This document shows positions 37,417 through 49,044 of a DNA stretch of 64,000 bases, in pieces. The notes beneath the pieces were generated by a model that worked only from the letters and a program-made list of their open reading frames with translations, was not told the DNA's origin and ran no database searches. The stretch covers positions 1,902,501 through 1,966,500 of the forward strand of contig JANUWF010001281.1 in NCBI GenBank assembly GCA_026120185.1, read 5' to 3'. The position numbers and the translations under genes were made by a program. Origin of the DNA: Voacanga thouarsii. Taxonomy: Eukaryota; Streptophyta; Magnoliopsida; Gentianales; Apocynaceae. Numbering within the stretch: the stretch's first letter is position 1; every line of letters starts with the position of its first letter.

Positions 37417-38720
37417 ATGGCCCATGAACAAAAAATTCCTAGGCCTAATCCAAGTGATCCTAGTAGGCCACAAGAAGAACCACTTCATGCTAGGGCTTTG
37501 CGGGAGGATTTGAATGCTATGATGAGGACAATACATAGTAGATTCAAAGATTTGACAAAGGAGATTACCGGATTGAGGCAACATTTAGGTCAATCTTCCA
37601 CCATGGCATAAAGAAAGGGACAAGAATGGTTTGAAACTCCTAACCCTAGAATGATGGAATATAATGCCCACACTTCCCCACTAAATGTTCAACAAGATGA
37701 AGATTGGGATGAACATTTAATTGGGGATTTCCAGCAAGCTCCCATGAGAAGGGAGAGACATGGAGTAAGAGGAGGACAAAGTAGGGCCAACTAAGGAATG
37801 GAGGAAACAATCTAAGATGATTGGAAAGAGAATTTGATGGAGTTGAAGAATGGTATGAAGGAGAACATGGTGATGCATATAAGGAACTCAATAGAAGATG
37901 GGGTAATAGAAGAGGTAAGAGAGAAGGAAATAACGAGGATAGAGAGTTAAACCATATCAAGGTGAAGCCGCCAACATTCTATGGAAAGAGTGATCCCGTT
38001 GCCTATTTTGAATAGGAGAGCAAAATAGAGATATATTTTCAATGCCATACTTATAGTGAAAGATCAAAGGTGAGGCTAGCTATTTTGAGATTTTCGGAGT
38101 ATGCATTTGTTTAGTAGGAATAAGTTAGCACTTAAAGGAGACAAATAGGAGTAGAAGACGTGGGGAATTAGAACTTGTTAAAGGATATGATGAGGGCTGT
38201 GTTTGTCCCACAACATTACTACCAAGACCTCTACCAAAAGATTCAATCGCTTAAATAAGGGAATAAAGGTGTGGAAGATTATCATAATGAATTGAACGTT
38301 ATATTGATGAGAGCTCAAATCCAAGAGGATCCTAGGGCAACAAGGGCTAGATTCTTGGGTGGTTTAAATAGGAAAATAGCCAACTTAGTAGATTTATACT
38401 CCTATGACTGACTTGAGGATATGGTTTATGCCGCTGCCAAGATTGAAAGGTAACTAAAGAGAAGGACTTTTGATAAACCTACATTTCAAAATCCGAACAC
38501 CACTAGCAAGATGTCAATCAAGAAAGATGATGCTCCTAAACGTTTCCAAAGGGAGTACAACAAGCCAATGGAAGGATGGAAGCCTAAGAAAGATTGGAAA
38601 CCTAGGAAATGATGGAACAAGGATAGGGGAAAAGCCATATGAGAGGCCACAATAGAATAGAGACATCAAATGCTTTAAGTGTCTTAGCTATGGACATATT
38701 CCCATGAGTGTCTAAGCAAA
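37417..38720 (+). pseudogene. gag: gag of element E, broken
   Basis: It starts MAHEQKIPRPNPSDPSRPQE and has a coiled-coil-like stretch (LREDLNAMMRTIHSRFKDLT) that ends in TAA. The capsid-like core follows from 37970 in pieces: KVKPPTFYGKSDPVAYFE, ESKIEIYFQCHTYSERSKVR, FVPQHYYQDLYQKIQSLK, GVEDYHNELNVILMRAQIQE, RFLGGLNRKIANLVDL. At least ten in-frame stops interrupt it. Near 38669-38705 a zinc knuckle reads CFKCLSYGHI, then a one-base loss, then HEC. Gag would build the particle and bind RNA. Confidence 0.88.
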
Positions 38721-38929
38721 AGGACTATGTACACTAATATATATGAAAAAGTCTCAACTGACAAAGAAGAAGAAGAAAAAGAAGACCAAGGAGACCAAGA
38801 AGAAAATATGGAAGAGGAAAGTGAAGACGAGAAAGTAGTTGACTAAGAGTATTCCTTAGTTGGAGTCACGAGAAGACCATTGAACTCCTAAGCCATTAAG
38901 GACCAAGACCATTAACAAAGAAAGAACAT

Positions 38930-39320
38930 ATTCTATACAAAGTGTCTAATCAACAAGACCCGTTGTAGTGTTATTGTGGATAATGGGAGTTGCACTAATG
39001 TGATTAGTGCAAGCTTAGTTGATGAGTTGGGTATGAAATGAATTAAACACCGCAAACCCTACAAGCTACAATAGTTGAATGATAGTGGGGAATTGAGGAT
39101 CAACAAATAAGTCTTGGTATCTTTTAAGATGGGAAATTACAAAGATCATATGTTATGTGATGTGGTGTCTATGCAAGCGAGTCATTTGCTCTTAAGAAGA
39201 CCTTGGCAATATGATAGGAATGTAAAGCATGATGGGAGGAAGAATACTTATTCTATTATCAAGGAGGGTTCCAAATTCACTCTAACCCCCATGTCCCCAA
39301 GTGAGGTGAACAAAGACTAA
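38930..39320 (+). pseudogene. Aspartic protease of element E
   Basis: CLINKTRCSVIVDNGSCTNV holds the active-site region, with Asn where the family has Ser or Gly after the catalytic Asp. YKLQ-stop-LNDSGELRINK, VLVSFKMGNYKDHMLCDVVS and ASHLLLRRPWQYDRNVKHDG follow, all typical of chromovirus proteases of this style. Three stops break the frame (39039-39122). Confidence 0.85.
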
Positions 39321-39689
39321 AAAATCATAAGTGAAAGAGAAAAGAAAAAAGGAGCACATGATACTAAACAAAAATAAGAGTTAGAGAGAAAATACCAAGA
39401 GAAGAAAGAGAAAGAGTTGAAGGAGAGAATGGAAAAACAAGTGCCATTGACTATACCAGATGGGAGTGAGCAAGGACAAAAGAGGGTAGGTAAAAGAAAA
39501 GTGCATTATTTTACAAAAGGAAGTGAGATCATAGAGGCAATAGAAGCTAAAGAACTGGTTATCCTTCTTCTTTGCAGAAGATCTTATGTTTCTACTAATG
39601 ATTCTACCTTGTTTTTGCCAAGTAAATTGCAGCCATTCTGTAAAAGTTTGACGATATTTTCCCAACGGAGGTACCTAGAGGATTACCCC

Positions 39690-40637
39690 CCATAAGAGGA
39701 ATTGAGCACTAAATAGACTTTATGCCTGGAGTCGTCTTCCCCAACTGACCGGCCAATAGAACCAATCTGGAGGAGGCCAAAGAATTACAAAAGCAAGTGG
39801 AGGAATTACTTGAGAAAGGACATATGAGAGAGAGAGCCTAAGCTTTTGCGCAGTTCCAGTTCTCTTAGTTCCCAAGAAGAATGGAACTTGTTGCATATGT
39901 GTGGATTATCATGTCATCAATAATATCACGGTTAAGTATCGCTATTCCATTCTTAATGAATTGTTTGGTGTATGCATTTTCTCTAAAATTGATTTAAAGT
40001 CCGGTTATCACCAAATTTGGATTAGGGAATGGGATGAATGGAAAATGGCTTTCAAAACTAAACAATGATTGTATGGGTGGCTTGTTATGCATTTTGGATT
40101 GTCTAATGCCCCTAGTACTTTCATGTGTTTAATGCATCATGTTTTAAGAGAATTCATTGAGAAATTTATTGTTGTGTACTTTGATAATATATTGACTTTT
40201 AGCAAATCATATGTGGATCATTTGAATCATCTTCAATATGTGCTTGTTGCACTTAGAAGGGAAAGATTGTATGCTAACTTAGAAACATACTCTTTCTATT
40301 TGGAGAAGATTACATTCTTTGGATATGTTGTGAGTGCTAAGGGGATTGAGGTTAACGAGGAAAATGTGAAAGCCATTCAAGATTGGCCTACTCTTACCGC
40401 CATTACCTAAGTTCGTAGTTTATATAGGTTAACTAGTTTCTATAGGAGATTCATCAAGAACTTTAGCACCCTAGCAACCCCTCTTAAGGAGATTGAGGTT
40501 AATGAGGAAAAAGTGAAAGCCATTCAAGATTGGCCCACTCATACCACCATTATCCAAGTTCATAGTTTCTATAGGCTAGCTAGTTTCTATAAATGATTCA
40601 TCAAGAACTTTAACACCCTAGCAGCCCCTCTAACCGA
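39690..40637 (+). pseudogene. Reverse transcriptase of element E, with altered YFDD box and internal duplication
   Basis: The RT blocks CAVPVLVPKK-like, VDYHVINNITVKYRYS, FSKIDLKSGYHQIWI, MAFKTKQ-stop, HFGLSNAPSTFMCLMHHVLR and VVYFDNILTFS are visible. The catalytic YFDD is YFDN, losing the second Asp. A segment of 147 bp (40344-40490; IEVNEENVKAIQDWP...FYRRFIKNFSTLATPL) is repeated directly at 40491-40637 with substitutions. The duplication keeps the frame. Its first copy has TAA at 40408-40410 and its second TGA at 40594-40596. Confidence 0.92.
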
Positions 40638-41112
40638 AGTGGTAAAGAAAAATATAGGATTTAAGTGGGAGAAAGCCCAACAACAAGCCTTTCAAACCTT
40701 TAAGGACAAATTGAGCCAAGCTCCAATTCTTATCCTATCTAACTTTGAGAAAGTATTTGAGATAGAGTGTGATGCAAGTGGGATAGGGATAGGTGCAGTT
40801 CTAACTCAAGATCGAAAATACATTGCATATTTCAGTGAGAAATTGTCCAAGGCAGTCACCAATTATTCCATCTATAATAAAGAACTTTTTGCCTTGGTGA
40901 GGACCTTAGAGTGTTGGCAACACTATCTATTGCCAAAAGAGTTTGTGATCTATACTGACCATGAAATCCTTAAGTACCTTAAAAGCCAACAAAATTTGAA
41001 CAAAAAGCAAACAAGGTGGATAGAGTTCATTGGGACATTTTCTTATGTCATTCAATATAAGAAGGGTAAGGATAATATAGTTGCGGACGCACTATCTCGA
41101 AGGTATGCATTT
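40638..41112 (+). pseudogene. RNase H of element E
   Basis: This is the longest clean stretch of [41 protein letters not shown] (first Asp), [60 protein letters not shown] and [17 protein letters not shown] follow in order without a stop. It runs on into integrase in one 261-codon frame (40639-41424). Confidence 0.93.
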
Positions 41113-42115
41113 CTAAAGTCTTTAGATGCTAAAATTCTTAGTTTTGAGCTTATGAAGGAATTATATGAAAATGATGAGGAGTTTAGGGATATCTTTAATT
41201 CTTGTGAAAAATGTGCATTTGCTAAGTACTATATGCATAACGGATTTTTGTTTAGGGAGTCAAGACTTTGTGTACCAAAAGGATCCGTTAGGGAATTGCT
41301 AGTCAAGAAGGCCTATAGCAGGGGATTAATGGGACATTTTGGTGTTGCAAAGACCTTAGGCATCCTTAAGGAATATTTCTTTTGGCAAAAAATAAGAAGA
41401 GATGTAGAGAAACATTGTTCTTAATGCATAACTTGTAGGCAAGTTAAATCAAGGTCACTTTCACATGGATTGTACACTCCTTTACCCACTCTAAATATTC
41501 ATTGGGTTGATATTTCAATAGATTTTATCTTAGGATTGCCTAGATCCAAAGGGGTCAAGGACTCCATATTTGTGGTTGTTGATAGATTCTAAAAAATGAC
41601 TCATTTTGTGACTTGTTCCAAGACTAATAATGCTTCATATATTATAGATTTATTCTTCAAAGAAGTGGTGAGAATGCATGGGATTCCAAAGACTATTACG
41701 TCATATATGGATACTAAATTTTTTAGTCATTTTTGGAAGGTTTTATGAAATAAACTTAGCACTAATTTTTTGTTTTTCACAGCTTGTCACCTCCAAATGG
41801 ATAGGCAAATGGAAATAGTCAACCGAACACTTACCCAACTCTTGAGGATCATTATCAAGAAAAACTTGAAGAATTGAAAAGAATGCTTGTCATACATTGA
41901 GTTTGCTTACAATCGGGCTCTCCATTCTATTACTTCTTATTCTCCTTTTGAAGTTGTGTATGGTTTTAGTCCTCTAACGCATTTAGATTTGGTTCCTTTG
42001 CCTGTAGGGGAATGAATGAATCTTGAAGGAGCTAGGAAGGCAGAAGTGGTGAAGGCTCTCCATGAAAAATGAAGGCAGTTATTGCAAAGCGAAATGAAGA
42101 AATTGCCTTAAGTGT
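41113..42115 (+). pseudogene. Integrase of element E, C-terminus lost
   Basis: The zinc region shows [20 protein letters not shown] and, after a TAA at 41422-41424, [20 protein letters not shown]. The core gives [19 protein letters not shown] (D), [17 protein letters not shown] (Asp kept; flanking SDR altered to SYM) and [17 protein letters not shown] (E). YIEFAYNRALHSITSYSPFE and LTHLDLVPLP follow. Several stops are present. The frame is cut at 42115 by the start of B3 (TG at 42116), so the GPY/F and any chromodomain are missing. Confidence 0.9.
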
Positions 42116-45100
42116 TGTAACACCTCACTACCTAAGCCCAACAGGGCTGGGGATGTCGCCTCGTCCAAAGGATAAGGGGTCTTTATAACTAGGTCACACA
42201 AAAGAAAGTAAAAGAAATACTTTAAAATTGAACTTATTACAACCCAAAAATACATGAACAAATCCAAAATAAATTGTTTGCTACCATCTCTCAAAACAAC
42301 ACATAAGAAAAATAACATAAAGTCTTCAAAGCATAGGCAACAAAACTAGCTATTCATCTCCACAGCAAGATCGACCTGAAAACATGGTATAAAAGGTGAT
42401 GAGATAAAAATCTCAGTAAGCCCGTGTGTGCTTTGAGTGTTTCAGGTAAAACAGTTCATATATGCAAGTTGTAAAAATTGCATAAGAGAAAGTGCTGGCA
42501 AGCATTAAATAATGTTAAAAATAAAGAGTGACGTTTTACTTCTCAAACCATACATGTACACAATAAATACAACCACTCAAATGGGTAGTCATGGGTTACC
42601 ACACGTTGGGCCCCATGACCATATGACAGTCAGAATGCCACATTTTGTGCAGTCTGACAAAAGGTAGGTGTATGGCCTACCAGGTGAGATACTCCTCCTT
42701 CTCTACACCCAAACTTACCGGTTGTCCACTCCGAAAACACACCATCCACATGACTGAAACTTGCTAGCTTAGATCGGCATGACTAAGTAATACTGTCGCT
42801 TCTCCAAGTTGAGTTCATCTTCTAGAGGTGGCCTTCTGCCAAAAAACTCGCTCTTACTCTTCAAAACTAGTACTACTAGCCTATCCTTATCGAGTACTCA
42901 ATGTTGATTGTCCCACTTGGGAGAAAATTGATCACACAATGATTTTCTTTGAAATAGCAATTAAGGGTTTCTAAAATTCTTGTTAAAGTTGGGTTTTAGA
43001 AAGAGTTTAGTATTTGTGGAAAACTGCTTGTTTAAATTTGCAAATGATTTGCTTGACCGAAATAAAAGGAAACAATCATTAATTGCCTTTACAAAATAAG
43101 TGTCCATACACTTTGCATTTGGCTTGCCATAGTAACCTTTTGTCATCAAATAAGTTTATGCAAGAGCTTACCTGATCCTTTGCTTGAGCTAATTCAAAAT
43201 CTTCCAAAGCTAACCTAACCCCGCTTGGGGTAAACTCAAGCCATATGGTTAAACTCAAGCCATATTCGCTTCCATATCCTAGTTCAACTTATTACAATCA
43301 TGACCCTAATGTCCTAAGTTTTAAGGCTAGATGATAAAGGTTTTTATAAAATAAGTCTAGCTTGATAAGTGAAAATAATCAGGGGTTGTAAAATAATTGC
43401 TAATAAGTTATAGGTTCAAATATAAATGTCGAGTGTTGTTATTAATAAATAAACTAGAGTTTAATTAGTGAATAATCCTAAGTCCTAGATGATTTTATTA
43501 AACTAAGTAATAAATTATTACTAATCTCTTGATTAATAATTAATAGTTAGAAAATAATTAATAAATAAATTTTATTAAGTTTTGATCAATAGAAAATAAA
43601 TTTCAATAGTATTTATGAATATATAGCCTATAAGAGTAATATTTTCCCTACCATTGCTATTTATATAAAAGGCTTTTATTTATTATCATCATTATAATTA
43701 TTTATATATTATAAAAGATATCATTTATTTGGCTAAAATATTACTTTTCCATTTAATATTCCAAATCCAACTTCCTAGGGTTTCGAAATCTTTAAAGGAA
43801 ATCATGCTATCAATTTTAATTAATGTAATAAAGTTGGTCAATTAAAAGGTCATGATCATAATTCTCCTATTGCTAACAATAATCATGAATATAAAATCTA
43901 ACATCAATCAACAAACCATTCCATTCATGAATAAAGGCTTAAATCCATACTTACTATCACATGGTTAAATCTCTACTAAGCATAATCATATACATAGCTT
44001 TAATGAAAACAAGAACATAATACTCTATTTACCAAAGGTGACATAATATCTATCATGCTTAAACATCTAAACTCACTCAAGACATGAAAGACATACATCG
44101 ATCCACAAGAAATATTATAAAACTTAACCATGGCAAAACATCCTCATGCTCCAATCTCAACTCCTTCATACGCAAGCATATACTCAAACCCCAATCATAC
44201 TCCATCCTTGGAGGAGGGTGATGAAATTCAGTTCATGGATGATTAAGGTTAACTTCATAGATGTTAGAGGTGACTTTCGGACAAGGCTTGAAGAGAGAGC
44301 AAGATTGGAATTTTCTGGTTTGATTTTCGAATGGCTTGCTGAAATTTTTGTGCAGTTTTTTTTTTTTTTTGCAATATTCCAACCGACTTGCAATGAGTTT
44401 GAAGAGTTATTGGAGGGTCCTTTAAGGCTGGTTTCCAGCCTTATTTATGGAGGAAAGGCAGAGGTGAATTACTGGTTTGAAGGCTGAAGAAACAGCTTTG
44501 ATTGTTGGCCTGCAATAGCTGCGAACTGTCCAGGATTTTTTTCCTGGTTTGCACAACTTGTGCAGTCCGGTTTTGGCAATGAAATTCCAGCCTTCAAGCT
44601 GAATAAGTTGGTCATTTTTTGGCCGCATTTGAGTGAAAAAATGGTTGAAGTTTTCGAAAGCTGGACTGACCAAGAACCTAGAAAATTTCTAGATTGCTAC
44701 CATGAAGAAAATGAATACTTATGAAGTGGAGTTTGAAGGTTCAACCAAGAAGATTAATTCTCTTGGAAACCTTCCTTAACTCATTCCCTATTTTCAACCA
44801 AAACTCTATCCTCTAAGAGCTATTTTTGAAATTCCAAAGTCAATAAACCTTGCTGAATTTTCTAGAATTAAAATATGGATTTAGATAAATTGAACAAACT
44901 TAATTGGTTAGAATAGAATTCTTAATCCTATTCTTAAGAATTCATATGCCTTTAAGAATTCTTGTAGGGCATAAGAATAGGATTAAGACATTCCCTTCAT
45001 GTCTCTCCTAAGACAACACTCCTACTTCTTCTTATGGCATGCAAGGGCCGAAAATATTCCACCTTATATAAAATAAAATTTAATCATGATAAAACTTAAT

Positions 45101-45411
45101 TGGTGGGATTTGAACTCTAGACCTCAGAAATTAATTCCAAAGCTCTAACCACTAAATCACAACAACTCTTATTCTTATTTTCTCTCCTAAATATTCTTCC
45201 TATTTAATCCTCAAGCCATCTCCTTATTTTGACCTCAAGCAAAATTATCATTTTACCCTTCCTACTCAATAAGCACAACTAAGATTTCCAGACTATAAAT
45301 TATAATTTTAAAGTACATAAAATCATTCAAAAATATATTTATGCATGTAAGAAAATATTATATACATCCCGACCCCCTTACTCTAGGGTTGGCTTTAGTT
45401 GGGGTTTCACA
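42116..45411 (-). repeat. 3' LTR of element B3
   Basis: On the minus strand it starts TGTGAAACCCCAAC (45411), next to a polypurine tract, and ends AGTGAGGTGTTACA (42116). It is 3296 bp, against 3657 bp for B1, and lacks the CT run. ORFs within it (for example 44146-44487) show no domain and lie in LTR sequence. Confidence 0.9.
45106..45159 (-). promoter_or_regulatory. tRNA-like A box / B box pair in LTR B3
   Basis: On the minus strand, TGATTTAGTGG (45159-45149) and AGTTCAAATCC (45116-45106) start 43 nt apart, about 252 bp into the LTR, as in B1. The third base of the A box is changed. Confidence 0.5.
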
Positions 45412-45427
45412 TCCTCCCCTCCTTAGG
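45412..45427 (-). promoter_or_regulatory. Polypurine tract of element B3
   Basis: On the minus strand AAGGAGGGGAGGA directly precedes the TG of the LTR. Confidence 0.85.
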
Positions 45428-46920
45428 AGAATTTCGTCCCGAAATTCAGGCATACCTCTATCTCAGATCGGGATACTTTCGCTTTACCCACTCTTCTGTT
45501 TCCCATGTGGCATCTCGGGTGCCATGATGCTCCCACTACACCTTTACCATCGATATCTGCTTGTTTCGGAGAGTCTTGATACTTCGTTCCAATATCCTTA
45601 CGGGTTTCTCCAAATAACTCAGGTCAGGTTGCAACACCAACGGCTCATTATTCAAAACATGGCCGGAATTGACATTGTACTTTTTTGGTTGCAACACATG
45701 AAACACGTCGTGAATTCCCGTCAACCCATTTGGTAAATCCAATCGATACCCCACAGGCCTAATTCTCTCCTTTATCGGAAACAGTCCCAAATACCTCGGA
45801 TTCAGTTTCTCACCTTTCGGATGCTTCAGAATTCCTCTATTCGATGTCAGTCTTAGAAATACACTGTCTCCTACTTGAAATTCTAACTTTCTCTGCCTAT
45901 TATCTGCATAACTCTTTTGTCGGTCCTGGGCTACTTTCAACCTTCCCCTGATTAACTTGACCTTGTCCAACATTTCTTAAACATAGACTTCTCTGGATTT
46001 GCTTATATGACCATCTCCTGACCAACTCTAATATAGCGGTACCTGACACTTGCGTTTATATAATGCCTCATATGAAGCCATTCCAATCGAAGCTTGATAA
46101 CTGTTATTGTACGACAACTCCGCATACGGCACACATTCGATCCATTTATCTCCGAAATCCAATACACACGCTCTCAGCATATCCTCTAGTATCTATATAA
46201 CCCTTTCTGACTGCCCATCGGTTTGCGGATACACCGTCGTACTGAACTTCAGACTCGACCCTATTGATTCTCGAAACTTGCCCTAAAATCAGGATGTAAA
46301 TCTCGGGTCTCGGTCGGACATAATACTGGAAGGCACTCCATGCAGACGGATTATTTCTCACATATAAGTCTGAGCTAACTTCTCCATGGAATCTCTTACA
46401 TTCACTGGTATGAAATGTGTTAATTTGGTCAGTCGATCCACCACCACCCATATGGTGTCCTTTTGGGTCCTTAACATAGGAAGTCCGGTAACGAAGTCCA
46501 TGGTCACTTCCTCCCACTTCCATTCAGGTACGGATAACGGTTGCAACAGTCCTGCTGACTTTTTGTGCTCCGCCTTGACCTTCTGGCAGGTGAGACATGT
46601 CGAGACATACTTAACCACCTTTCACTTCATTCCGGGCCACCAATAGGCCCTTTTCAGATCCTGGTACATTTTGACCCCTCCCGGATGTATGGTGTACTTG
46701 TTCTTATGCGCCTCTTCCAAAATTTTATCCTTCAACCGGTGCTCAGTAGATACACACAAACGATCTCGGAAATACAAAACTCTTACTTTGTTCTGCCAAA
46801 ATTCACTGCCTTGCCGTTTAAGCTCCTTGTTCTTGAAAAGCTAGAATTCTGCATTACTTTACTGAGCCTCAATGATGTCCCCGCCTTAGATCTGGCATCA
46901 ACTTCAGGTTGCTAACAACA
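45428..46920 (-). pseudogene. Integrase and chromodomain-like tail of element B3
   Basis: From high to low coordinate: a zinc region with KMYQDLKRAYWWPGMK-stop and YVSTCLTCQKVKAEHK; the core VTMDFVTGLPMLRTQKDTIW (D), a DRDP-type region broken by frame changes near 46300, and a GQSERVI-like stretch near 46200; then MLDKVKLIRGRLKVAQDRQK, FLRLTSNRGILKHPKGEKLN, PRYLGLFPIKERIRPVGYRL, VFHVLQPKKYNVN. The tail gives ISMVKV-stop-WEHHGTRDATWET and VKRKYPDLR, the chromodomain pattern also seen in A. It has many stops. Protein-level similarity to A is high over this region. Confidence 0.88.
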
Positions 46921-47036
46921 ATTCTCTCCTCTTGCACTTCCGCTCTTTTATCCAACACATCCTAAACCACTTGAACCTCCTGCACTCTTAGCCTGGCCAA
47001 TCTAACTTTTCGACTCAAGGCATTAGCAACAACGTT
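46921..47036 (-). pseudogene. RNase H remnant of element B3
   Basis: Only the end of the domain is left: NVVANALSRKVRLARLRVQE, the counterpart of the ADALSR end. It is joined to the gag zinc-knuckle region at about 47037, so roughly 2 kb of protease, RT and RNase H have been lost. Confidence 0.8.
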
Positions 47037-48016
47037 AGCTTTCCTGCTCAGCTCCCTTGGACCAACAATTTTTCTCTATGTGGCCCTTTTTTCCACAGTG
47101 CCGGCATAATGGAAAATTCTGCATAGGACTAACTGGTGTTGTCCGGGCTTCCTTTCCCCAGTTTTGCCACTGCTAGTTGGTAGGGTGCTTGTTGGGCTGC
47201 TGCCATTGAAAAGGTCTCGGCGGTTGTCTTAGTGGCAGAGAAGGTCTTGGTTCTATTCTGTTGCGGTCTTCATTCTCAGTCCAGGCGGCTGCGTCCATGG
47301 CCCCCTTGTAGGTCGTTGGTGGAGAAGGTGCCAACGCCCTTCTTAACTCCTACCTTAGCCCCTTGACAAACTGTCTTGTTCTGTTCTGCTCGGTGTCCAC
47401 TAACCTTTTGCAGTACTTTGACAATTGGGTGAACCGTGGCTGCGTACTGGGCTACCGTCATACCTCCCAGCTTTAGATTCTGGAACTCACCTTCCCGCTT
47501 CTCAACTATCCTCTGAGGAATATACTAAGCTCTGAATGCTTCCACAAAATTGGCCCATGTCCAATCCATGTCCAATCTTGGTCAATCATCTCCCAGTCGT
47601 CTTGAACCTGTTACTACCATACCCGGGCTAGGCCCCTTAATCGGAATGCAGCAAACTTCACCATTTGCTTCTCAGTGTACTAAAGCGTAGCGAAGATATC
47701 TTCCATCTGCTCTACCCATTGTTCAGCTTTCTAATCCTGCTCAACTTCTCCCAAGAAGATGGGTGGTTGAAATTTTAGAAACCATTCCAAAGCTTCGTCC
47801 TCCCCCTTTGGATTCCTCCGTTAAGTCAAAGTCTGAAGAATCTCGGTCATCTTGCTGAATACTTGCCCCATTGTCACTCCAATAGGTTCTTCTGACCCCA
47901 TTTCCAAGTTTGGCTTGTTCTCATCCTCCCAATTAGGTGACAGCATTTGAGTCGTCTCAAACTCCGATGTCACAGGCTTTGTTGCTTGATGTGGCTACAC
48001 GGCGCTGAGGTACCAT
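47037..48016 (-). pseudogene. gag: gag of element B3
   Basis: The ATG at 48016-48014 (minus) starts MVPQRRVATSSNK, like MAPRRRVAG of element A. The capsid core gives LEWFLKFQPPIFLGEVEQD, AEQWVEQMEDIFATL-stop, VKFAAFRLRGLARVW and MTVAQYAATV. The zinc knuckle near 47100-47055 reads CRHCGKKGHIEKNC, an intact CX2CX4HX4C, unlike the damaged knuckles of A. Stops are scattered through the core. Confidence 0.87.
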
Positions 48017-48284
48017 TCTAATCCATGCCCAGATAATGAGTTTATGCATTCAAGTTTAAAACATTTTGAGCATGTATTCACATTCATGTTTAAGTAAAAG
48101 AAAATCAGATGCATGTTTTGTATAAAGAATTGCACATAAATTTTTCTCAAACCTTAGAGTACTCCAGGTACTCTTATTTGCATACATTTGAAATTAAAGT
48201 AGTAAACAAGAATGAAATCCTTAACATAGAAGTTTATGGAAAGCAGTAAATAAAACATCCTATTTATAGCAGCACTTAACCTTT

Positions 48285-48362
48285 CTAGTCCTCATCAAAA
48301 CCTTCAAAGTCGGCCCCATAAAACCATCCCCCAGAATTCTTAGTGAAGTCTATCCCCGCCCA
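48285..48362 (-). pseudogene. Leader-ORF C-terminal remnant of element B3
   Basis: The minus-strand frame reads WAGIDFTKNSGGWFYGADFE, then GFDED and TAG at 48287-48285. It ends 269 bp before the gag ATG. In element A the leader ORF ends about 320 bp before gag with NRNAGWIVEPSPETSEDSHD and an acidic finish. Shared features are an N-x-G-(G)-W motif and an acidic tail. The upstream part is lost at the truncation point. The match is short. Confidence 0.4.
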
Positions 48363-49044
48363 TGTGTCAAAATAAAAAAGATAAAGAATTTATAACGTTT
48401 AAGGAAAAAAAAAGAATAAAAGGTCAATCATGTCAAAACAAAAAAGTTAAGGAACTAAATTCATCAATTTACTTTTTAAATATTTCAAAATATTGGAAGT
48501 TGAATCAGTATAATGTTAAAACAAGATAGATTTACCATGATTTTTCTATCTTATCCATAATTTATCCTATTTAACTTGATTGATTTTATTAACTTCTTTA
48601 TTTTTTTAGTTAAGATTTTTCATATTTTCCCCAACCTCTCTTATCCTAAAACGCTTATTAACTGTACAATTAAAGAGATGATGTTTACATTGGAAAATAG
48701 ATGGTACAAATATTTGTTAGCCTTGATCTCACTCTCTTTCTCATCCTCTCTGCAGCGTTACTATATTTTCACTTTTCTAGTCCATTTTTCTTTATTAAAA
48801 GGATGATATGTTTTATCCTAGGGGGTATTTCAATTGTTACAAAATAGTCTCAAAGGGTAGTGAACTACTTGCACGAGTCGAACATTATTATTTTAGCATT
48901 ATTCTTTTTTTAAAAAATACTTTTAGCATTATTTTGATATTTTACATATTCACGCAACATTCCTAAGGGACTAATGACTTCCGCTCCTGACATTGGTGCT
49001 ACCAGAGCTGCAACTACTCAATTGTCCACTTTATTGCCAACTAG
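48363..49044. other. AT-rich spacer, nothing recognised
   Basis: Low-complexity A/T-rich DNA between truncated B3 and LTR fragment I. The frame 48576-48806 has no recognisable domain. The last 80 bp are richer in GC but hold no motif I know. Confidence 0.6.

Larger units (their letters stand above)
35680..42115 (+). mobile_element. Ty3/gypsy chromovirus E, 3' end missing
   Basis: The element has LTR-like sequence, a tRNA-iMet primer site, then gag, protease, RT, RNase H and integrase in gypsy order, all on the plus strand. It stops inside the post-integrase region where element B3 begins (42116). No continuation is found beyond B3, so the 3' part and 3' LTR are lost. The protease and RT style differ from A (VIVDNGSCTNVIS; KIDLKSGYHQIW; HFGLSNAPSTFM) and point to another chromovirus lineage (CRM or Reina-like, inference). 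The left border is uncertain because no second LTR is available. Stops are more frequent than in A. Confidence 0.85.
42116..48362 (-). mobile_element. B-family Ty3/gypsy chromovirus B3, 5'-truncated with internal deletion
   Basis: Read on the minus strand it has a leader-ORF remnant, gag, a zinc knuckle joined directly to the end of RNase H, integrase, a chromodomain-like tail, a polypurine tract and a 3' LTR (45411 to 42116). Protease, RT and most of RNase H are deleted. The 5' LTR, primer site and start of the leader are missing; homology stops near 48362. The LTR is homologous to B1 and B2. The left end abuts element E. AGTGT (42111-42115) is the only candidate for a target duplication and has no partner. 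Confidence 0.88.

Noticed and set aside
45341..45736. 131-codon plus-strand ORF.
   Set aside because: It is antisense to the B3 LTR end and the chromodomain/integrase remnant and has no domain.
48001..48016. TGGTACCTCAGC on the minus strand looked like a primer binding site of element B3.
   Set aside because: It overlaps the gag start (ATGGTACCTCAGCG gives MVPQR, like MAPRR of element A), and gag runs straight on. The true primer site is lost with the 5' end.
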